Shown here one piece after another: positions 52,146 through 61,749 of a stretch of DNA of 64,000 nucleotides; within the stretch, counting starts at the first letter, position 1; each line of letters starts with the position of its first letter. The stretch is from Novosphingobium silvae. Lineage in GTDB: Bacteria; Pseudomonadota; Alphaproteobacteria; Sphingomonadales; Sphingomonadaceae. The stretch covers positions 124,001-188,000 of the forward strand of contig NZ_WVTD01000004.1 in assembly GCF_009856825.1 (NCBI RefSeq). Reading direction: 5' to 3'. Under the pieces are notes generated by a model. It was given only the letters and a program-made list of their open reading frames with translations, searched no databases and had not been told where the DNA came from. Made by a program: the position numbers and the translations under genes.

Positions 52146-52316
52146 GTCCTTTGATTCCTCCGTTTCGGCGGTGCTGCGTCGACTTGACGGGCCCCGGCCA
52201 GAGTGTCCCGGCTCGATTGAGGCCCGGCGAGCTTAACCGGATTTGAATGGCGGCAGCAGTCCGCCAACACTCCGGCGTGCGGCCGTTACAACCCCACCAC
52301 CAACTGTTGGAAGCTC

Positions 52317-53156
52317 TTACGGCTCCCGGAAATGATTCAGATAGGCATTGTCTGGCGAAAGCAGGATGGTCTTGCCGCCTTCACCCTTGGCGAAGGAGAC
52401 GGAATAGCTCTGCATCGCACGGTAGAAGTCGTAGAATCCGGCATCCTTGCCGAAGCTGTCAGCATAGATCCGTGCCGCCCGGCCTTCCGCGTCGGCGCGG
52501 ATGATCTGCGCATCGCGCTGGCCCCGCGCGGCGATCGTCTTGGCCTCTTCCTGCCGGCCCGCCTCCATGCGTACGAAGGCGGCGGCAAGCGCACCCTCGG
52601 GCAGGTCGGCGCGCTTGATGCGTACATCGACGATCTGCGCACCATATTCGCGTGCCTCGTTCTCGAGGCTGTCGCGGATGTTCTCCATCGCCTTGCCGCG
52701 CTCGGCGGTGAGAAGCGACTGGAAGGTGCGCTTGCCCAGTTCCTGGCGCACGGCGGAGGACAGGATCGGCTGCAGCTGCTGCGTCACGCGCTCGGTTGTT
52801 CCGGCGGTCTGCACCATGCGGATGGGATCGACGATGCGGAAGCGCGCATAGGCATCGACGTTCAGGCGCTGCTGGTCGGTCGAGAGGACCTGCTGCTGCT
52901 CCATGTCGACGGAGAGCAGGCGCTTCTCGATGCGGATGGCCTGCTCGGCGATGGGTATGCGGAAGTGAACGCCCGCGCCGGTCTGGCCGAAGGCGGCATT
53001 CTCGATGAACGGGTTGTAGACATTGACGGGCTTACCGGTGCGCACGATCACCACCTGCTCGTCCTCGGGCACGATGATGACGCTGAGCATCAGCGCGATC
53101 AGGGCCACGCCCGCCACGATCCAGGCCGCCTTGTAGTCCTGCCAGAGATTGCCCAT
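52317..53156 (-). CDS. hflC: FtsH protease modulator HflC
   Basis: SPFH/stomatin-family protein of 279 residues that with HflK forms a cage around FtsH. One N-terminal membrane helix (about residues 13-30) is followed by the SPFH domain with VPEDEQVVIVRTGKPV, IEKRLLSVDMEQQQVLSTDQ and a C-terminal helical part rich in Ala/Glu. ATG 53156 overlaps the hflK stop (TGATG); a GTG one codon earlier is also in frame. Co-translation with hflK fits the equal amounts needed for the complex. Confidence 0.96.
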   Translation of the reverse strand: MGNLWQDYKAAWIVAGVALIALMLSVIIVPEDEQVVIVRTGKPVNVYNPFIENAAFGQTGAGVHFRIPIAEQAIRIEKRLLSVDMEQQQVLSTDQQRLNVDAYARFRIVDPIRMVQTAGTTERVTQQLQPILSSAVRQELGKRTFQSLLTAERGKAMENIRDSLENEAREYGAQIVDVRIKRADLPEGALAAAFVRMEAGRQEEAKTIAARGQRDAQIIRADAEGRAARIYADSFGKDAGFYDFYRAMQSYSVSFAKGEGGKTILLSPDNAYLNHFREP

Positions 53157-54394
53157 CACTGGCCTCCCCGCGGCGCGGGCGCCGTGACCGTGGCTCCTGC
53201 CTCGGGCGCGGGATCGGCGGGAGCCGATTGCGCGCGGCGGCGGATCTCCGACAGCGGGAGATAAGGGGTGACGCCCTTCTCGGCGACGACAGTGTCGTTG
53301 TCGCGGATCACGCGTTCCATTGTTTCATAGTACATGCGACGCTTGGTAACCTCGGGAGCGAGCTTGTACTGCTCGTAGACCTTGTCGAAGGCGGTGGCAT
53401 CGCCCTCGGCGCGGGCAATGACCTGCTGCGCCCAGGCACGCGCCTCGGAACGGTCGCGCTCGGCTTCCTGCTGCGCGACGTTGACCTGGTCGAACGCGGA
53501 CTTGGTCTTGCTGGGCGGATCGGCCTTCTTGATCTCCACGCCCTGGATCGAGATGCCCGAGCGGTAGAAATCGAGGATGGCCTGCATGCGGTTGCGCACG
53601 TCCTGTTCCACCCGCGCCCTCCCGGCACCCGAAAGCGCGTCGCCCAGCGTGACCTGCGCGATGGAGGCGCGCATCGCCGCCTCGGCCACTTCGCGCACGG
53701 TCTCCTTCGGATCGGTGAGGCGGAAGGTGTAGTTCTTGAGATCCTTGATGTTCCAGCGCACGAGGTAACTGAGGTCGACAAGGCTCTTGTCGCTCGTCAG
53801 CATGAGCTTCTCGTTCTCGTTGTCGGGGATCATGTCCACGCTGAAGGAGCGGACATCGGCCACCTGCACCTGTTCGATGGGCCAGGGCAGGGTCAGGCTG
53901 ATGCCGGAATCGATCGTGCGGGAATACTTGCCGAGCGTGGTTACGATGCCCTGTTCCTTGGGATCGAGCATGTGGAAGCTCGACACGAGGACCAGCGCCG
54001 CCACCGCGATCCCGGCCGCAAGAGGAACCCAGGACTTGCCATCGGGCCTGCGCGGGATGTTCGGGAAGCCGCCGCCGGCACTGCCCCGCCCCGGACCGCC
54101 GCTGTTGCCGCTGCCGCCGGTGCGCCGCGCCTCTCGCGTGCGGAAGATGTCCTCGATCCCGGCAGAGCGGCGCGGCGGTGTGTCGCCGCTGGGCAGCCAG
54201 GGATTGCGCGGACCCCGCTTTTCGCCGTCGTCCGGCTTGCCGTCCGGCGCGCCTGCATCGCCCCGGCTCTCGCCCGAGGTGGGTTCGCTGCCGGCGCTGC
54301 CACCGTCCGGACTGTCGCTTCCCCTGTCGCCATCGCCGCCATTGCCGCCGCCACTGTTGCCGCCGCCGCCCCAGGGGCTGTTGGCGCCGGCCAT
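53156..54394 (-). CDS. hflK: FtsH protease modulator HflK
   Basis: Partner of HflC, 412 residues if started at ATG 54394 (MAGANSPWGGGGNSG, the usual HflK opening). The first 120 residues are Gly/Ser/Pro-rich and disordered, longer than in E. coli. A membrane helix (GIAVAALVLVSSF) precedes the SPFH domain, with DPKEQGIVTTLGKYSRT, RSFSVDMIPDNENEKLML and LDFYRSGISIQGVEIKKADP. An upstream ATG at 54484 would add 30 residues, but a possible -10 sequence overlaps it. It is divergent from mrp across about 250 bases. Confidence 0.94.
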   Translation of the reverse strand: MAGANSPWGGGGNSGGGNGGDGDRGSDSPDGGSAGSEPTSGESRGDAGAPDGKPDDGEKRGPRNPWLPSGDTPPRRSAGIEDIFRTREARRTGGSGNSGGPGRGSAGGGFPNIPRRPDGKSWVPLAAGIAVAALVLVSSFHMLDPKEQGIVTTLGKYSRTIDSGISLTLPWPIEQVQVADVRSFSVDMIPDNENEKLMLTSDKSLVDLSYLVRWNIKDLKNYTFRLTDPKETVREVAEAAMRASIAQVTLGDALSGAGRARVEQDVRNRMQAILDFYRSGISIQGVEIKKADPPSKTKSAFDQVNVAQQEAERDRSEARAWAQQVIARAEGDATAFDKVYEQYKLAPEVTKRRMYYETMERVIRDNDTVVAEKGVTPYLPLSEIRRRAQSAPADPAPEAGATVTAPAPRGGQ

Positions 54395-54642
54395 GGCAAG
54401 GCCGCCGTCCTGCGCCGCGTTGTGTCCCCCGATGCGGCCTTCCGGGTCGCCGCCGCGCGTATCTGCACCACCGATAGCTTTCATGAGGCTATCTATAAGA
54501 ACCCCTCGGCCAAATAACAGTGCCTCTCTTGCCCTTTTTCCCCGCGTACGCCACCTGAGCGGCGAAGGCGAGGCGCCTGCCATGCGCTTCCTGTTCGCGT
54601 GCCTGGATGGCGAGCGTTTGTTTTTGTTTCTGGAGACCTCGG

Positions 54643-55665
54643 GTGAGCAGCGGTGCAGGATCGGGCGAGGAACTGAAGGCGCTTCTGCCCGGCGAGGCTG
54701 CGGCGCGCCTGCAGTCGCTGCGGGTGGTGGATGGCCGCGCCGTCCTGGTGATCGACGCCGAGGGCCTCGACGCCCCCGCGCGTTATCGGCTCGAGAGCGA
54801 TGTCGTCGCAGCGCTTGGCGGCGCGGCGGGGGTGGACGAGGTGCGGGTCGCGATGATGGCGGACAAGGCCGCGCCGGTGCCCGCACCGTCGGCACCCGCG
54901 TCGCCGGGCTCAAGGCCGCCGCGCATCCTTGCCGTCGGTTCGGGGAAGGGCGGGGTCGGCAAGTCCACCCTGTCCGTCAACCTTGCCGTCGCTCTCGCGC
55001 GGGCAGGGTGCAAGGTCGGGCTGGTCGATGCGGATATCTACGGTCCCTCGCAGGCGCGGCTTCTGGGAACCGAGGACAGGCGGGCGGTCGCGCATGAGGG
55101 CAGGCTCGTGCCGGTCCAGAGCGAATGGGGCGTGCCGGTCCTTTCCATGGCGCACCTCTCGAAGCCGGGGCAGGCGATCGCCTGGCGCGGGCCCAAGATC
55201 GCGGGCGCTCTGGTCCAGCTCGTAGAGGCGCACTGGGACGGCGCGGAGCTGCTGGTGATCGACCTTCCCCCCGGGACCGGCGACGTGCAGCTGACCATGC
55301 TGCAGCGCTTCAAGCCGGCAGGCGCGGTGATCGTCTCCACCCCGCAGGACCTGGCGCTCATGGACGCGGCGCGCGCGGTCGACATGTTCGAGAAAGGCGG
55401 CGTGCCCATCGTCGGCGTGGTGGAGAACATGGCCGGATATGCCTGCCCCCATTGCGGCGAGGTGAGCGATCCGTTCGGCGCTGGCGGAGCCGAAGCTGCG
55501 GCCCGCGAGATGGAGGTTCCCTTCCTCGGCCGCATACCGCTCGACATCGCGATCCGCCGGGAGGGCGATGCGGGAACGCCCACGGCGGCCGGGAACGGCC
55601 CGCAGGCCGAGGCTTTCGCCGACCTCGCGCGCCGGGTGCGCGACTGGCTGGATCGGACCGGCTGA
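54643..55665 (+). CDS. mrp: Mrp/ApbC-family iron-sulphur cluster carrier ATPase
   Basis: A 340-residue P-loop ATPase that carries and transfers [4Fe-4S] clusters. An N-terminal MIP18-like part (about residues 1-80) precedes the ATPase with AVGSGKGGVGKSTLSVNLA, DADIYGPSQARLLG, DLPPGTGDVQLTM and ENMAGYACPHCGE, whose CxxC binds the cluster. GTG 54643 has GGAGA upstream. It overlaps the next gene by one base (TGATG), so it is translationally coupled to the molybdopterin oxidoreductase and hemH. Confidence 0.95.
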   Translation: MSSGAGSGEELKALLPGEAAARLQSLRVVDGRAVLVIDAEGLDAPARYRLESDVVAALGGAAGVDEVRVAMMADKAAPVPAPSAPASPGSRPPRILAVGSGKGGVGKSTLSVNLAVALARAGCKVGLVDADIYGPSQARLLGTEDRRAVAHEGRLVPVQSEWGVPVLSMAHLSKPGQAIAWRGPKIAGALVQLVEAHWDGAELLVIDLPPGTGDVQLTMLQRFKPAGAVIVSTPQDLALMDAARAVDMFEKGGVPIVGVVENMAGYACPHCGEVSDPFGAGGAEAAAREMEVPFLGRIPLDIAIRREGDAGTPTAAGNGPQAEAFADLARRVRDWLDRTG

Positions 55666-57923
55666 TGGCGCTGACGCGGCGCGGCGTGCTGGTCGGGGCG
55701 CTGGCGGGGGGCGGGCTCGTGCTCGGCTTCGCGCTGCGCCCGCGCAGCTATCCCGCGCCGCTCGCCCCGCGCGAGGGAGAGTATGCGTTCGATGCGTGGT
55801 TGCGCATCGGCACCGACGGGGTGGTGACGGTCGCCGTGCCGCAGGTCGAGATGGGCCAGGGCGTGACCACCCTGATCCCGCAGGTGGTGGCGCACGAACT
55901 GGGCGCGGACTGGCGGCAGGTCGCCGTCGAGCCCGCGCCGCCGAGCGCCCGTTACGCCAACCTGGCGCTCGCTGCGAAGTGGGCGCCGCTGTGGATGCCG
56001 CTCGCGCCCTCGCTGGCAGACGAGGCGGACGACCTCCTGACCCGGCGCTGGGCGGAGCATGGGCGCTTCAACGTCACGGCGGACGGCACCTCGCTGGACG
56101 CCTACGAGGCGCCCGCGCGCGCTGCCGCTGCTTGCGCGCGCGCGATGCTCGCGCAGGCTGCGGCCGCGCGCTGGGGCGCGGCATGGGAGGCTTGCGATGC
56201 GCAAGGCGGCTTCATTCTCCACGAGGGCAGGCGCCTTGCCTTCGGCCAGCTGGCGCAGGAGGCGTCGCGCTTTTCGCCGCCCGCGACACCGCCGCTTCGC
56301 CCGAACCCCGTGGCCGAGCGTCCGGGTGAGTTTCCGCCCGGTGCGCCGCTGCGCCATCCCCGCCTCGACCTGCCTTCCAAGGTGGATGGATCCTGGACAT
56401 TCGCGGGAGACGTGCGCCTGCCCGGCATGGTCTATGCCGCGATCCGCCATGCGCCCATCGGCCTCAGCGCATCGGTGGCGGGTATGGAGGAGGATGCGGC
56501 AAAGGGCACGCGCGGCTTCCTGCGAACCGTAACCGGCGACGACTGGGTCGCAGCAGTCGCGCTCGACAGCTGGTCCGCCGAACAGGCGCTGGCCCGCATC
56601 GCCCCGCGCTTCATGGTCGCGGCAGGGGTAGGCAGCGACGCCATCGACGCCGCCATGGACGAGGGGCTGCGCACGCTGGATGCGCATCGGCTGCGGCAGG
56701 AGGGCGATAGCGCCATCGTGACCGGGGGCATGCCGATCCAGCTGCGCTACGAGGTCGCGCCTGCGGTCCACGCGACGATCGAAACCGCCTCCGCCGTCGC
56801 CCGCCTGCGCGACGGACGTCTGGAACTCTGGGTCGGCACGCAGGCTCCCGAAGCCACGCGCGAGGCGGCGGCGCGCGCACTGGGCATCGGCGTGCGCGAC
56901 GTGGTGCTCTATCCCATGGCCATCGGCGGGAGCTTCGATCGCCGGCTGGAGTTCGGGCAGGCGGTGGAAGCGGCGGTGATCGCCAAAGCCGTGGGCAGGC
57001 CGGTCCAGCTCACCTGGGCCCGGCGCGAGGAACTGCGCGCCGGGTTGCCGCGCGCGCCGGTGGTCGCCGTGATGGGCGCGCGCCTCGATACCGAGGGCGG
57101 GATCGCGGGCTGGCGCGCCCGTATCGCCGTCCCGGCGACCGCCCGCGAGTTCGGCCGCCGTCTTTTTGACCATGATTTGCCGCAGGAGGCGATTTCCGCC
57201 GTCGCTGGCAAGGCCGATGCGATGGCGCTCGAGGGTGCGGCGCCGCCTTACGCGATCCCCCATCTCGCGATCGACCACGTGCCGGTGCGCATCGACCTGC
57301 CCACCGCCCGCATGCGCGGCAATGCGCATGGCTGGACCGCTTTCTTCAACGAGAGCTTCGTCGACGAACTGGCCCATCGAAGCGGGCGCGAGCCGCTTTC
57401 CTACCGCATGGCGATGCTGGGCAAGGACCCGCGCCTTGCCGAGTGCCTGCAGCGCGTGGCGGCGCTTTCGCAGTGGGGCGGCGGGGCGGATGCCAGCGGG
57501 CAGGGCATCGCCTGCCATGTCGTGGGAGAGGGACGCATCGCCGTGGTCGCCAGCGCGCGGCGGGATGCCGAGGGCGTGCGGGTGGACCGGCTGAGCGCGG
57601 TGGCCGACATCGGCCGCATCGTCAATCTCGACATCGCGCGCCAGCAGGTGGAAGGCGGGCTGGTGTTCGGCCTTGGCCTCGCGCTTGGCTGCGCGGTACG
57701 CTACGAGGATGGCCGGCCCGATAGCGAAGGCATCGGCGGCATGGGCCTGCCGACCCTGGCGGATTGTCCCGAAATCGAAGTCGAGTTCATCGAGAGCAAG
57801 GCCGATCCGGCCGATCCCGGAGAACTCGGCGTGGCCGCCGTCGCTCCGGCGGTCGCCAACGCGCTCTTCTCGGCGACGGGCCTGCGCCTGCGCCGCCTTC
57901 CCTTCTTCGGCGAGGACCTGTGA
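55665..57923 (+). CDS. molybdopterin-binding oxidoreductase, large subunit (isoquinoline 1-oxidoreductase/XdhB type)
   Basis: A 752-residue protein of the xanthine-oxidase superfamily, large subunit. The N-terminus carries a Tat-type signal (LTRRGVLVGALAGGGLVLGF). VPQVEMGQGVTTLIPQVVAH binds the cofactor, and GELGVAAVAPAVANALFSATG near the C-terminus has the catalytic-Glu-type motif. IorB and aldehyde-dehydrogenase-like enzymes are the nearest relatives I know. The small [2Fe-2S] subunit normally found with such proteins is absent beside it. It overlaps mrp and hemH by one base each. Substrate unknown. Confidence 0.85.
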   Translation: MALTRRGVLVGALAGGGLVLGFALRPRSYPAPLAPREGEYAFDAWLRIGTDGVVTVAVPQVEMGQGVTTLIPQVVAHELGADWRQVAVEPAPPSARYANLALAAKWAPLWMPLAPSLADEADDLLTRRWAEHGRFNVTADGTSLDAYEAPARAAAACARAMLAQAAAARWGAAWEACDAQGGFILHEGRRLAFGQLAQEASRFSPPATPPLRPNPVAERPGEFPPGAPLRHPRLDLPSKVDGSWTFAGDVRLPGMVYAAIRHAPIGLSASVAGMEEDAAKGTRGFLRTVTGDDWVAAVALDSWSAEQALARIAPRFMVAAGVGSDAIDAAMDEGLRTLDAHRLRQEGDSAIVTGGMPIQLRYEVAPAVHATIETASAVARLRDGRLELWVGTQAPEATREAAARALGIGVRDVVLYPMAIGGSFDRRLEFGQAVEAAVIAKAVGRPVQLTWARREELRAGLPRAPVVAVMGARLDTEGGIAGWRARIAVPATAREFGRRLFDHDLPQEAISAVAGKADAMALEGAAPPYAIPHLAIDHVPVRIDLPTARMRGNAHGWTAFFNESFVDELAHRSGREPLSYRMAMLGKDPRLAECLQRVAALSQWGGGADASGQGIACHVVGEGRIAVVASARRDAEGVRVDRLSAVADIGRIVNLDIARQQVEGGLVFGLGLALGCAVRYEDGRPDSEGIGGMGLPTLADCPEIEVEFIESKADPADPGELGVAAVAPAVANALFSATGLRLRRLPFFGEDL

Positions 57924-58921
57924 TGCCCGACAATACCTCCGACATAGGCGTTCTGCTCGTCAACCTCGGCACGCCCGACGCGCCGACGCCGGGCGCCGTG
58001 CGGCGCTATCTCGCGCAGTTCCTGTCCGATCCGCGCGTGGTGGAGATCCCCGCGATCGCGTGGAAGCCGATCCTCCACGGCGTCATCCTGCGCACCCGTC
58101 CGGCAAAGTCTGCCCACGCCTATGCACAGGTCTGGACGCCGCAGGGCTCGCCGCTGGCCGCGATCACGGCTGCGCAGGCGCGCGGGCTGCAGGCCCTGCT
58201 CGGCGCGGGCGTGCGGGTGGACTGGGCAATGCGCTACGGCAATCCGTCCATCCCGGCGCGGCTGCAGGCGCTCAAGGATGCAGGGTGCGAGCGGGTGCTC
58301 GTCGCCCCCCTCTATCCGCAATACTGCGCCGCCACGACCGCGTCGGTGATGGACAGCCTGGGCGAGGCGCTTGGCGCGATGCGCCGGCAGCCGGCGGTGC
58401 GCACGCTGCCGCCCTACTATGCCGACGACGCCTATATCTCCGCGCTCGAGGAAGACATCGCCGCGCAGGTCAGCGCGCTCGACTTCGCGCCGGAAATGCT
58501 GCTGCTCTCGTTCCACGGCATGCCCGAGCGCACGCGCACCCTTGGCGATCCCTACCATGCCCAGTGCATCGAGACTGCCCGCCTCCTTGGCCAGCGGCTG
58601 GCGAGCCGCCTGCCGGGGCTGCGGATCGAGACCAGCTTCCAGTCGCGCTTCGGCCCGGCGAAGTGGCTGGAGCCTGCGACCGAGACGGTGCTGGAAGAGG
58701 AGGCGCGCGCAGGCACCCGCCGCATTGCCATTGCCGCGCCGGGCTTTTCCGCCGACTGCGTCGAGACGCTTGAGGAACTCGCGATACGCGGGCGCGAGGT
58801 GTTCGAGAGTGCCGGGGGCGAGCGGCTGGCCGTGCTCGCCTGCCTCAACGACCGCGCGCCCGGCATGACCATGCTCGAAAGGCTGGTGCGGCGCGAACTG
58901 TCGGGATGGTGGCACGGCTGA
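57923..58921 (+). CDS. hemH: ferrochelatase
   Basis: Inserts Fe2+ into protoporphyrin IX, the last step of protohaem synthesis. The 332-residue protein starts MPDNTSDIGVLLVNLGTPDA. Conserved pieces are RYGNPSI, LLLSFHGMPERT with the metal-binding His, FQSRFGPAKWLEPAT and APGFSADCVETLEEL with the conserved Glu. It overlaps the molybdopterin oxidoreductase gene by one base (TGATG). The following 100 bases contain TTAAC repeats upstream of the regulator gene. Confidence 0.95.
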   Translation: MPDNTSDIGVLLVNLGTPDAPTPGAVRRYLAQFLSDPRVVEIPAIAWKPILHGVILRTRPAKSAHAYAQVWTPQGSPLAAITAAQARGLQALLGAGVRVDWAMRYGNPSIPARLQALKDAGCERVLVAPLYPQYCAATTASVMDSLGEALGAMRRQPAVRTLPPYYADDAYISALEEDIAAQVSALDFAPEMLLLSFHGMPERTRTLGDPYHAQCIETARLLGQRLASRLPGLRIETSFQSRFGPAKWLEPATETVLEEEARAGTRRIAIAAPGFSADCVETLEELAIRGREVFESAGGERLAVLACLNDRAPGMTMLERLVRRELSGWWHG

Positions 58922-58933
58922 CAAGCGCTGCGA

Positions 58934-58948
58934 TTAACGGAATTTAAC
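58934..58948 (+). promoter_or_regulatory. TTAAC direct repeat upstream of the regulator gene
   Basis: TTAACGGAATTTAAC contains two TTAAC half-sites whose starts are 10 bases apart. It lies about 77 bases before the regulator gene, with CCGTTAG 25 bases further on as an inverted partner of the first. The spacing (TTAA-N6-TTAA) is one base shorter than the CtrA consensus, so it is only a candidate. Confidence 0.3.
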
Positions 58949-59024
58949 CTGCAGCCTAAGTAAACCCCCGTTAGTCACCGTTCCAATTCTGTTCCATGCC
59001 GGACACGGATTCGGAAAAACACCC

Positions 59025-60002
59025 ATGCGCGACCTCCATTCTGAAGCCGACTTCGTCTATGGGCAGGCGTCCGGCGGGTCGGGCGACATGTCGGTGGCGC
59101 TGTCGATCTATTCAGACCGGGCGCACTTGCGCGCTACCCTGAAGGAGGACGCGCAGGCGGCAGGCCTCACCGTCACTTCGGCAGGCCCGCTCGCCGATCT
59201 TGCCGAAGGTGCGCACCGCTCGCTCGGCGATGTCGTCATGGTGGACTGCCCGCAAGTGGACGGGGCTGCCCTTGCCGCGCTTTCGCGCCTCGACATGCGG
59301 GCCCGGAGCGGCGAGGCGCGGCTGATCGTATCGACCAGCACCGAAGCGCTGGAAGACGTTTTCGCGTGCATGGACCAGTCCGCTCCCATCCTGCTCGTCG
59401 ATCCCGACCGGGCGGAGCGGGTCATCGCGCTGGGTCAGGTACTGGCGGGCTTTCCCTCCGGCCGCCTGCGCGAACTCTCCGACGACGACCGCCTGATGCT
59501 GCTGCGCCTGACCGAGCAGGTGGGCCAGATCGCTGGCCGGATCGACCGGCTCGATCCGCGCGGTTCGGGTGCGCAGGTGCCCACAGGCGGCGACAGTGCA
59601 GCGCATGGCGCCCATCCCGCCCCGGCGGCGCTTCCCGGGACCGGGGGCGACCATCTGCCCGATGCCAAGCTCATCCGCCGCATCATCCGCCAGCGCCAGC
59701 TGCGCGCGCGCTTCCTGGACGCTGACCTTTTCGCCGATCCAGCCTGGGACATGCTGCTGGACCTTGCCGCCGCCCGCGTGGAGGAAAAGCAGGTGTCGGT
59801 CACTTCGCTGTGCATCGCCGCCGCCGTCCCGCCCACCACCGCGCTGCGCTGGATCGGGCAGATGGTGGACGCAGGGCTGTTCGCAAGGGTCAGCGACAAT
59901 GCCGACCGCCGCCGCGCCTTCATCGCGCTGAGCGACAAGGCCGCCGGCGCCATGGCGCGCTACTTCTCGGAGATCGGGCTGGCCTCGCCGGTCCCGCTCT
60001 GA
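59025..60002 (+). CDS. receiver-like/winged-helix (MarR-type) regulator
   Basis: A 325-residue putative regulator. Residues about 20-150 resemble a degenerate receiver domain (GDVVMVDCPQVDGAALAAL then PILLVDPDRAERV). A linker is followed by a helical stretch and a C-terminal winged-helix domain (about 235-320) in which VSVTSLCIAAAVPPTTALRW is the helix-turn-helix and RRRAFIALSDKAA the wing. The pattern resembles MarR-family regulators known from sphingomonads. No ligand can be inferred. TTAAC repeats lie upstream. Confidence 0.7.
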   Translation: MRDLHSEADFVYGQASGGSGDMSVALSIYSDRAHLRATLKEDAQAAGLTVTSAGPLADLAEGAHRSLGDVVMVDCPQVDGAALAALSRLDMRARSGEARLIVSTSTEALEDVFACMDQSAPILLVDPDRAERVIALGQVLAGFPSGRLRELSDDDRLMLLRLTEQVGQIAGRIDRLDPRGSGAQVPTGGDSAAHGAHPAPAALPGTGGDHLPDAKLIRRIIRQRQLRARFLDADLFADPAWDMLLDLAAARVEEKQVSVTSLCIAAAVPPTTALRWIGQMVDAGLFARVSDNADRRRAFIALSDKAAGAMARYFSEIGLASPVPL

Positions 60003-60126
60003 ACCGTCGCACCGCCGACGCCCACACCGAATCCGGCCTTGGCGTGCTGGGGCGAGATCCACTCCGCGCACCGGACATGCGCGCCAGCCATGGCGCTGCG
60101 GCCTGCGAGCGTATAAAGGCGCGGGC

Positions 60127-61749
60127 ATGCTTCGCCTGACTGATCTTGCACTGCCTCTCGACCACACCGCCGCCGACCTCGATGCGGCAGTCGCCCAGCG
60201 CCTCGCCATCCCGCCCGCCGACCTGCAGCGGGTGAGTGTTTTCCGGCGCGGCAACGATGCGCGGCGCAAGAACGCGATCAAGCTGGTCTACGCGCTCGAC
60301 GTGTCGGTCCGCGACGAGGCCGAGGTGCTCGCGCGATTTGCCGGCGACCCGCACGTCCGCCCCGCGCCGGACACCTCCTATCGCTTCGTGACGCGCGCAC
60401 CCGATGGGTACGACGGTCCGCGCCCCGTCGTCATCGGCGCGGGTCCGTGCGGCTTGCTGGCGGCGCTCGTGCTGGCGCAGATGGGACTGAAGCCGATCAT
60501 CATCGAGCGCGGCAAGGCCGTGCGCGAACGCACGCGCGACACCTGGGGCCTCTGGCGGCGCTCGGAACTGAACCCCGAAAGCAACGTCCAGTACGGCGAG
60601 GGCGGGGCGGGCACGTTCTCGGACGGCAAGCTCTATTCGCGCATCAAGGATCCGCGCCACCTCGGCCGCAAGGTCCTCACCGAATTCGTGAAGGCGGGCG
60701 CGCCGGAGGATATCCTCACCGAGGCGCATCCGCACATCGGCACGTTCCGCCTCGTCACCATGGTGATGTCGATGCGCGAGACGATCGAGCAGCTTGGCGG
60801 CGAATACCGCTTCGACACGCGGGTGGACGATCTGGCGATCCGCGAGGACGAGGATGGAACGCGGCGCCTGACCGGCCTGCACCTTTCCAATGGCGAGTTC
60901 CTGCCGACCGAGCATGTCATCATGGCCGTGGGCCACTCGGCGCGCGACACGTTCCACGTCCTTCACGACCGGGGGGTCTTCATCGAGGCCAAGCCCTTCG
61001 CGATCGGGGTGCGCATCGAGCATCCGCAGAGCTGGATCGACAAGGCCCGCTTCGGACCCTGCGCCGGCAATCCCATCCTCGGCGCGGCGTCCTATGCAAC
61101 CTCGTACAAGGCCAAGAACGGCCGCACCGTCTATTCGTTCTGCATGTGCCCGGGCGGGCGCGTGGTCGCCGCCGCAAGCGAGGAGGGCGGCGTCGTCACC
61201 AACGGCATGAGCCAGTATTCGCGGGCCGAGTTCAACGCCAACTCCGGGCTCGTCGTCGACATCACGCCCGAGCGCGACTTCCCCGGCCACCCGCTCGCCG
61301 GCATCGAGCTTCAGCGCCGGTTCGAGAAGCTGGCCTTTGTCGCGGGGGGATCGAACTACCGCGCGCCCGGGCAGAAGCTGGGAGATTTCCTTGCGGGCCG
61401 CGCCTCCACGGAGCTTGGCGAGGTGGTGCCCAGCTATCAGCCCGGCGTCCACCTGACCGACCTTTCGGCCTGCCTGCCGGACTATGTGGTCGAGGCGATC
61501 CGCGAGGCGCTGCCCGTGTTCGGGCGGCAGGTGCCCGGCTACGACCATCCCGACGTGGTGATGACCGGCGTGGAAACGCGTACCTCCTCGCCCTTGCGGA
61601 TCACCCGAGGCCGCGACTTCCAGAGCCTCAACACGCGCGGCCTCTATCCGGCGGGCGAAGGCGCGGGCTATGCGGGCGGCATCCTCTCCGCGGCGGTAGA
61701 CGGCATCCGCGTGGCGGAGGCGCTGGCGCTGGACCTCGTACCGGCGTGA
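60127..61749 (+). CDS. FAD-dependent dehydrogenase of the COG2509 type
   Basis: A 540-residue flavoprotein. An N-terminal ~90-residue domain (start MLRLTDLALPLDHTAADL) precedes an FAD-binding domain with VVIGAGPCGLLAALVLAQMG (about residue 102 on). GGAGTFSDGKLYSRI, VIMAVGHSARDTFHVL and the late GLYPAGEGAGYAGGILSAAV follow in the order of COG2509 proteins. These are widespread but uncharacterised. It overlaps the next gene (GTGA), so the two flavoproteins are co-translated. Confidence 0.88.
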   Translation: MLRLTDLALPLDHTAADLDAAVAQRLAIPPADLQRVSVFRRGNDARRKNAIKLVYALDVSVRDEAEVLARFAGDPHVRPAPDTSYRFVTRAPDGYDGPRPVVIGAGPCGLLAALVLAQMGLKPIIIERGKAVRERTRDTWGLWRRSELNPESNVQYGEGGAGTFSDGKLYSRIKDPRHLGRKVLTEFVKAGAPEDILTEAHPHIGTFRLVTMVMSMRETIEQLGGEYRFDTRVDDLAIREDEDGTRRLTGLHLSNGEFLPTEHVIMAVGHSARDTFHVLHDRGVFIEAKPFAIGVRIEHPQSWIDKARFGPCAGNPILGAASYATSYKAKNGRTVYSFCMCPGGRVVAAASEEGGVVTNGMSQYSRAEFNANSGLVVDITPERDFPGHPLAGIELQRRFEKLAFVAGGSNYRAPGQKLGDFLAGRASTELGEVVPSYQPGVHLTDLSACLPDYVVEAIREALPVFGRQVPGYDHPDVVMTGVETRTSSPLRITRGRDFQSLNTRGLYPAGEGAGYAGGILSAAVDGIRVAEALALDLVPA

